Positions 38,881-39,098 of a stretch of 39,098 nt of DNA are shown one piece after another; the stretch's first letter is position 1; each line of letters begins with the position of its first letter. The notes beneath the pieces are model-generated. The model was not told where the DNA came from, searched no databases, and saw only the letters and a program-made list of their open reading frames with translations. Source of the stretch: Nitrososphaera sp. (GTDB taxonomy: Archaea > Thermoproteota > Nitrososphaeria > Nitrososphaerales > Nitrososphaeraceae); NCBI GenBank assembly GCA_025924355.1, contig JAICEE010000003.1, forward strand, positions 1-39,098, read 5' to 3'. A program made the translations under genes and the position numbers.

Positions 38881-39098
38881 TATATGGGATTCTAATCAAA
38901 TTTCACCAATATTTGGCATAAACAGACAATTATTACTTATTAACATGACGTTATTCAAGAGACAGATACAAATGTCATTTATTAAGAGGCTCTGAGGGCA
39001 AAAAAGAGAAAGAAGGTGAACTATTGTCCCTTTCGATTACATCATTTTGCTACATTCAATTCTATTTTTGAGTATAACAACGACTTGGGTTATACTCC

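Noticed and set aside
1-39098. tRNA/rRNA genes, CRISPR arrays, insertion sequences
   Set aside because: No T-loop/anticodon patterns, regular repeat-spacer arrays, or transposase/terminal repeat pairs were recognised by eye; tRNAscan-SE, CRISPR and ISfinder searches would be needed to exclude them.

Overview
The window looks like a chromosomal segment of a Nitrososphaeria (thaumarchaeal, soil-type AOA-like) archaeon. This is inferred from the gene content: GatDE, HerA-NurA, Rpo6, S25e, L37e, LSm, NadM, lsrF-like aldolase and small C2H2 zinc-finger proteins. Most of it is housekeeping: HerA/NurA, GatD/GatE, NMN adenylyltransferase, FolD plus 5-formyl-THF cyclo-ligase plus PurD, CarA/CarB, IlvB-IlvN-LeuA-LeuB, RNA polymerase Rpo6 and ribosomal proteins. 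Accessory material includes a KGG-repeat hydrophilin, a secreted PQQ-type sugar dehydrogenase, a YciE/YciF-like protein, a SWIM zinc-finger protein and small zinc-finger ORFs. No rRNA, tRNA, CRISPR array or intact mobile element was recognised by eye. The most notable signal is a set of reading frames that look intact except for a local lesion. The carB 5' end has the conserved GSGAIKIGEAGE and FDYSGSQ motifs separated by about 26 extra nt that carry tandem in-frame TAA codons in a small hairpin loop. leuB has one in-frame TAG in an otherwise complete frame. Three or four smaller or secreted-type ORFs are also interrupted. These could be sequencing errors, recent pseudogenes or recoding; raw reads and close relatives would decide. 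I found no clear multi-gene novel defence or biosynthetic system.
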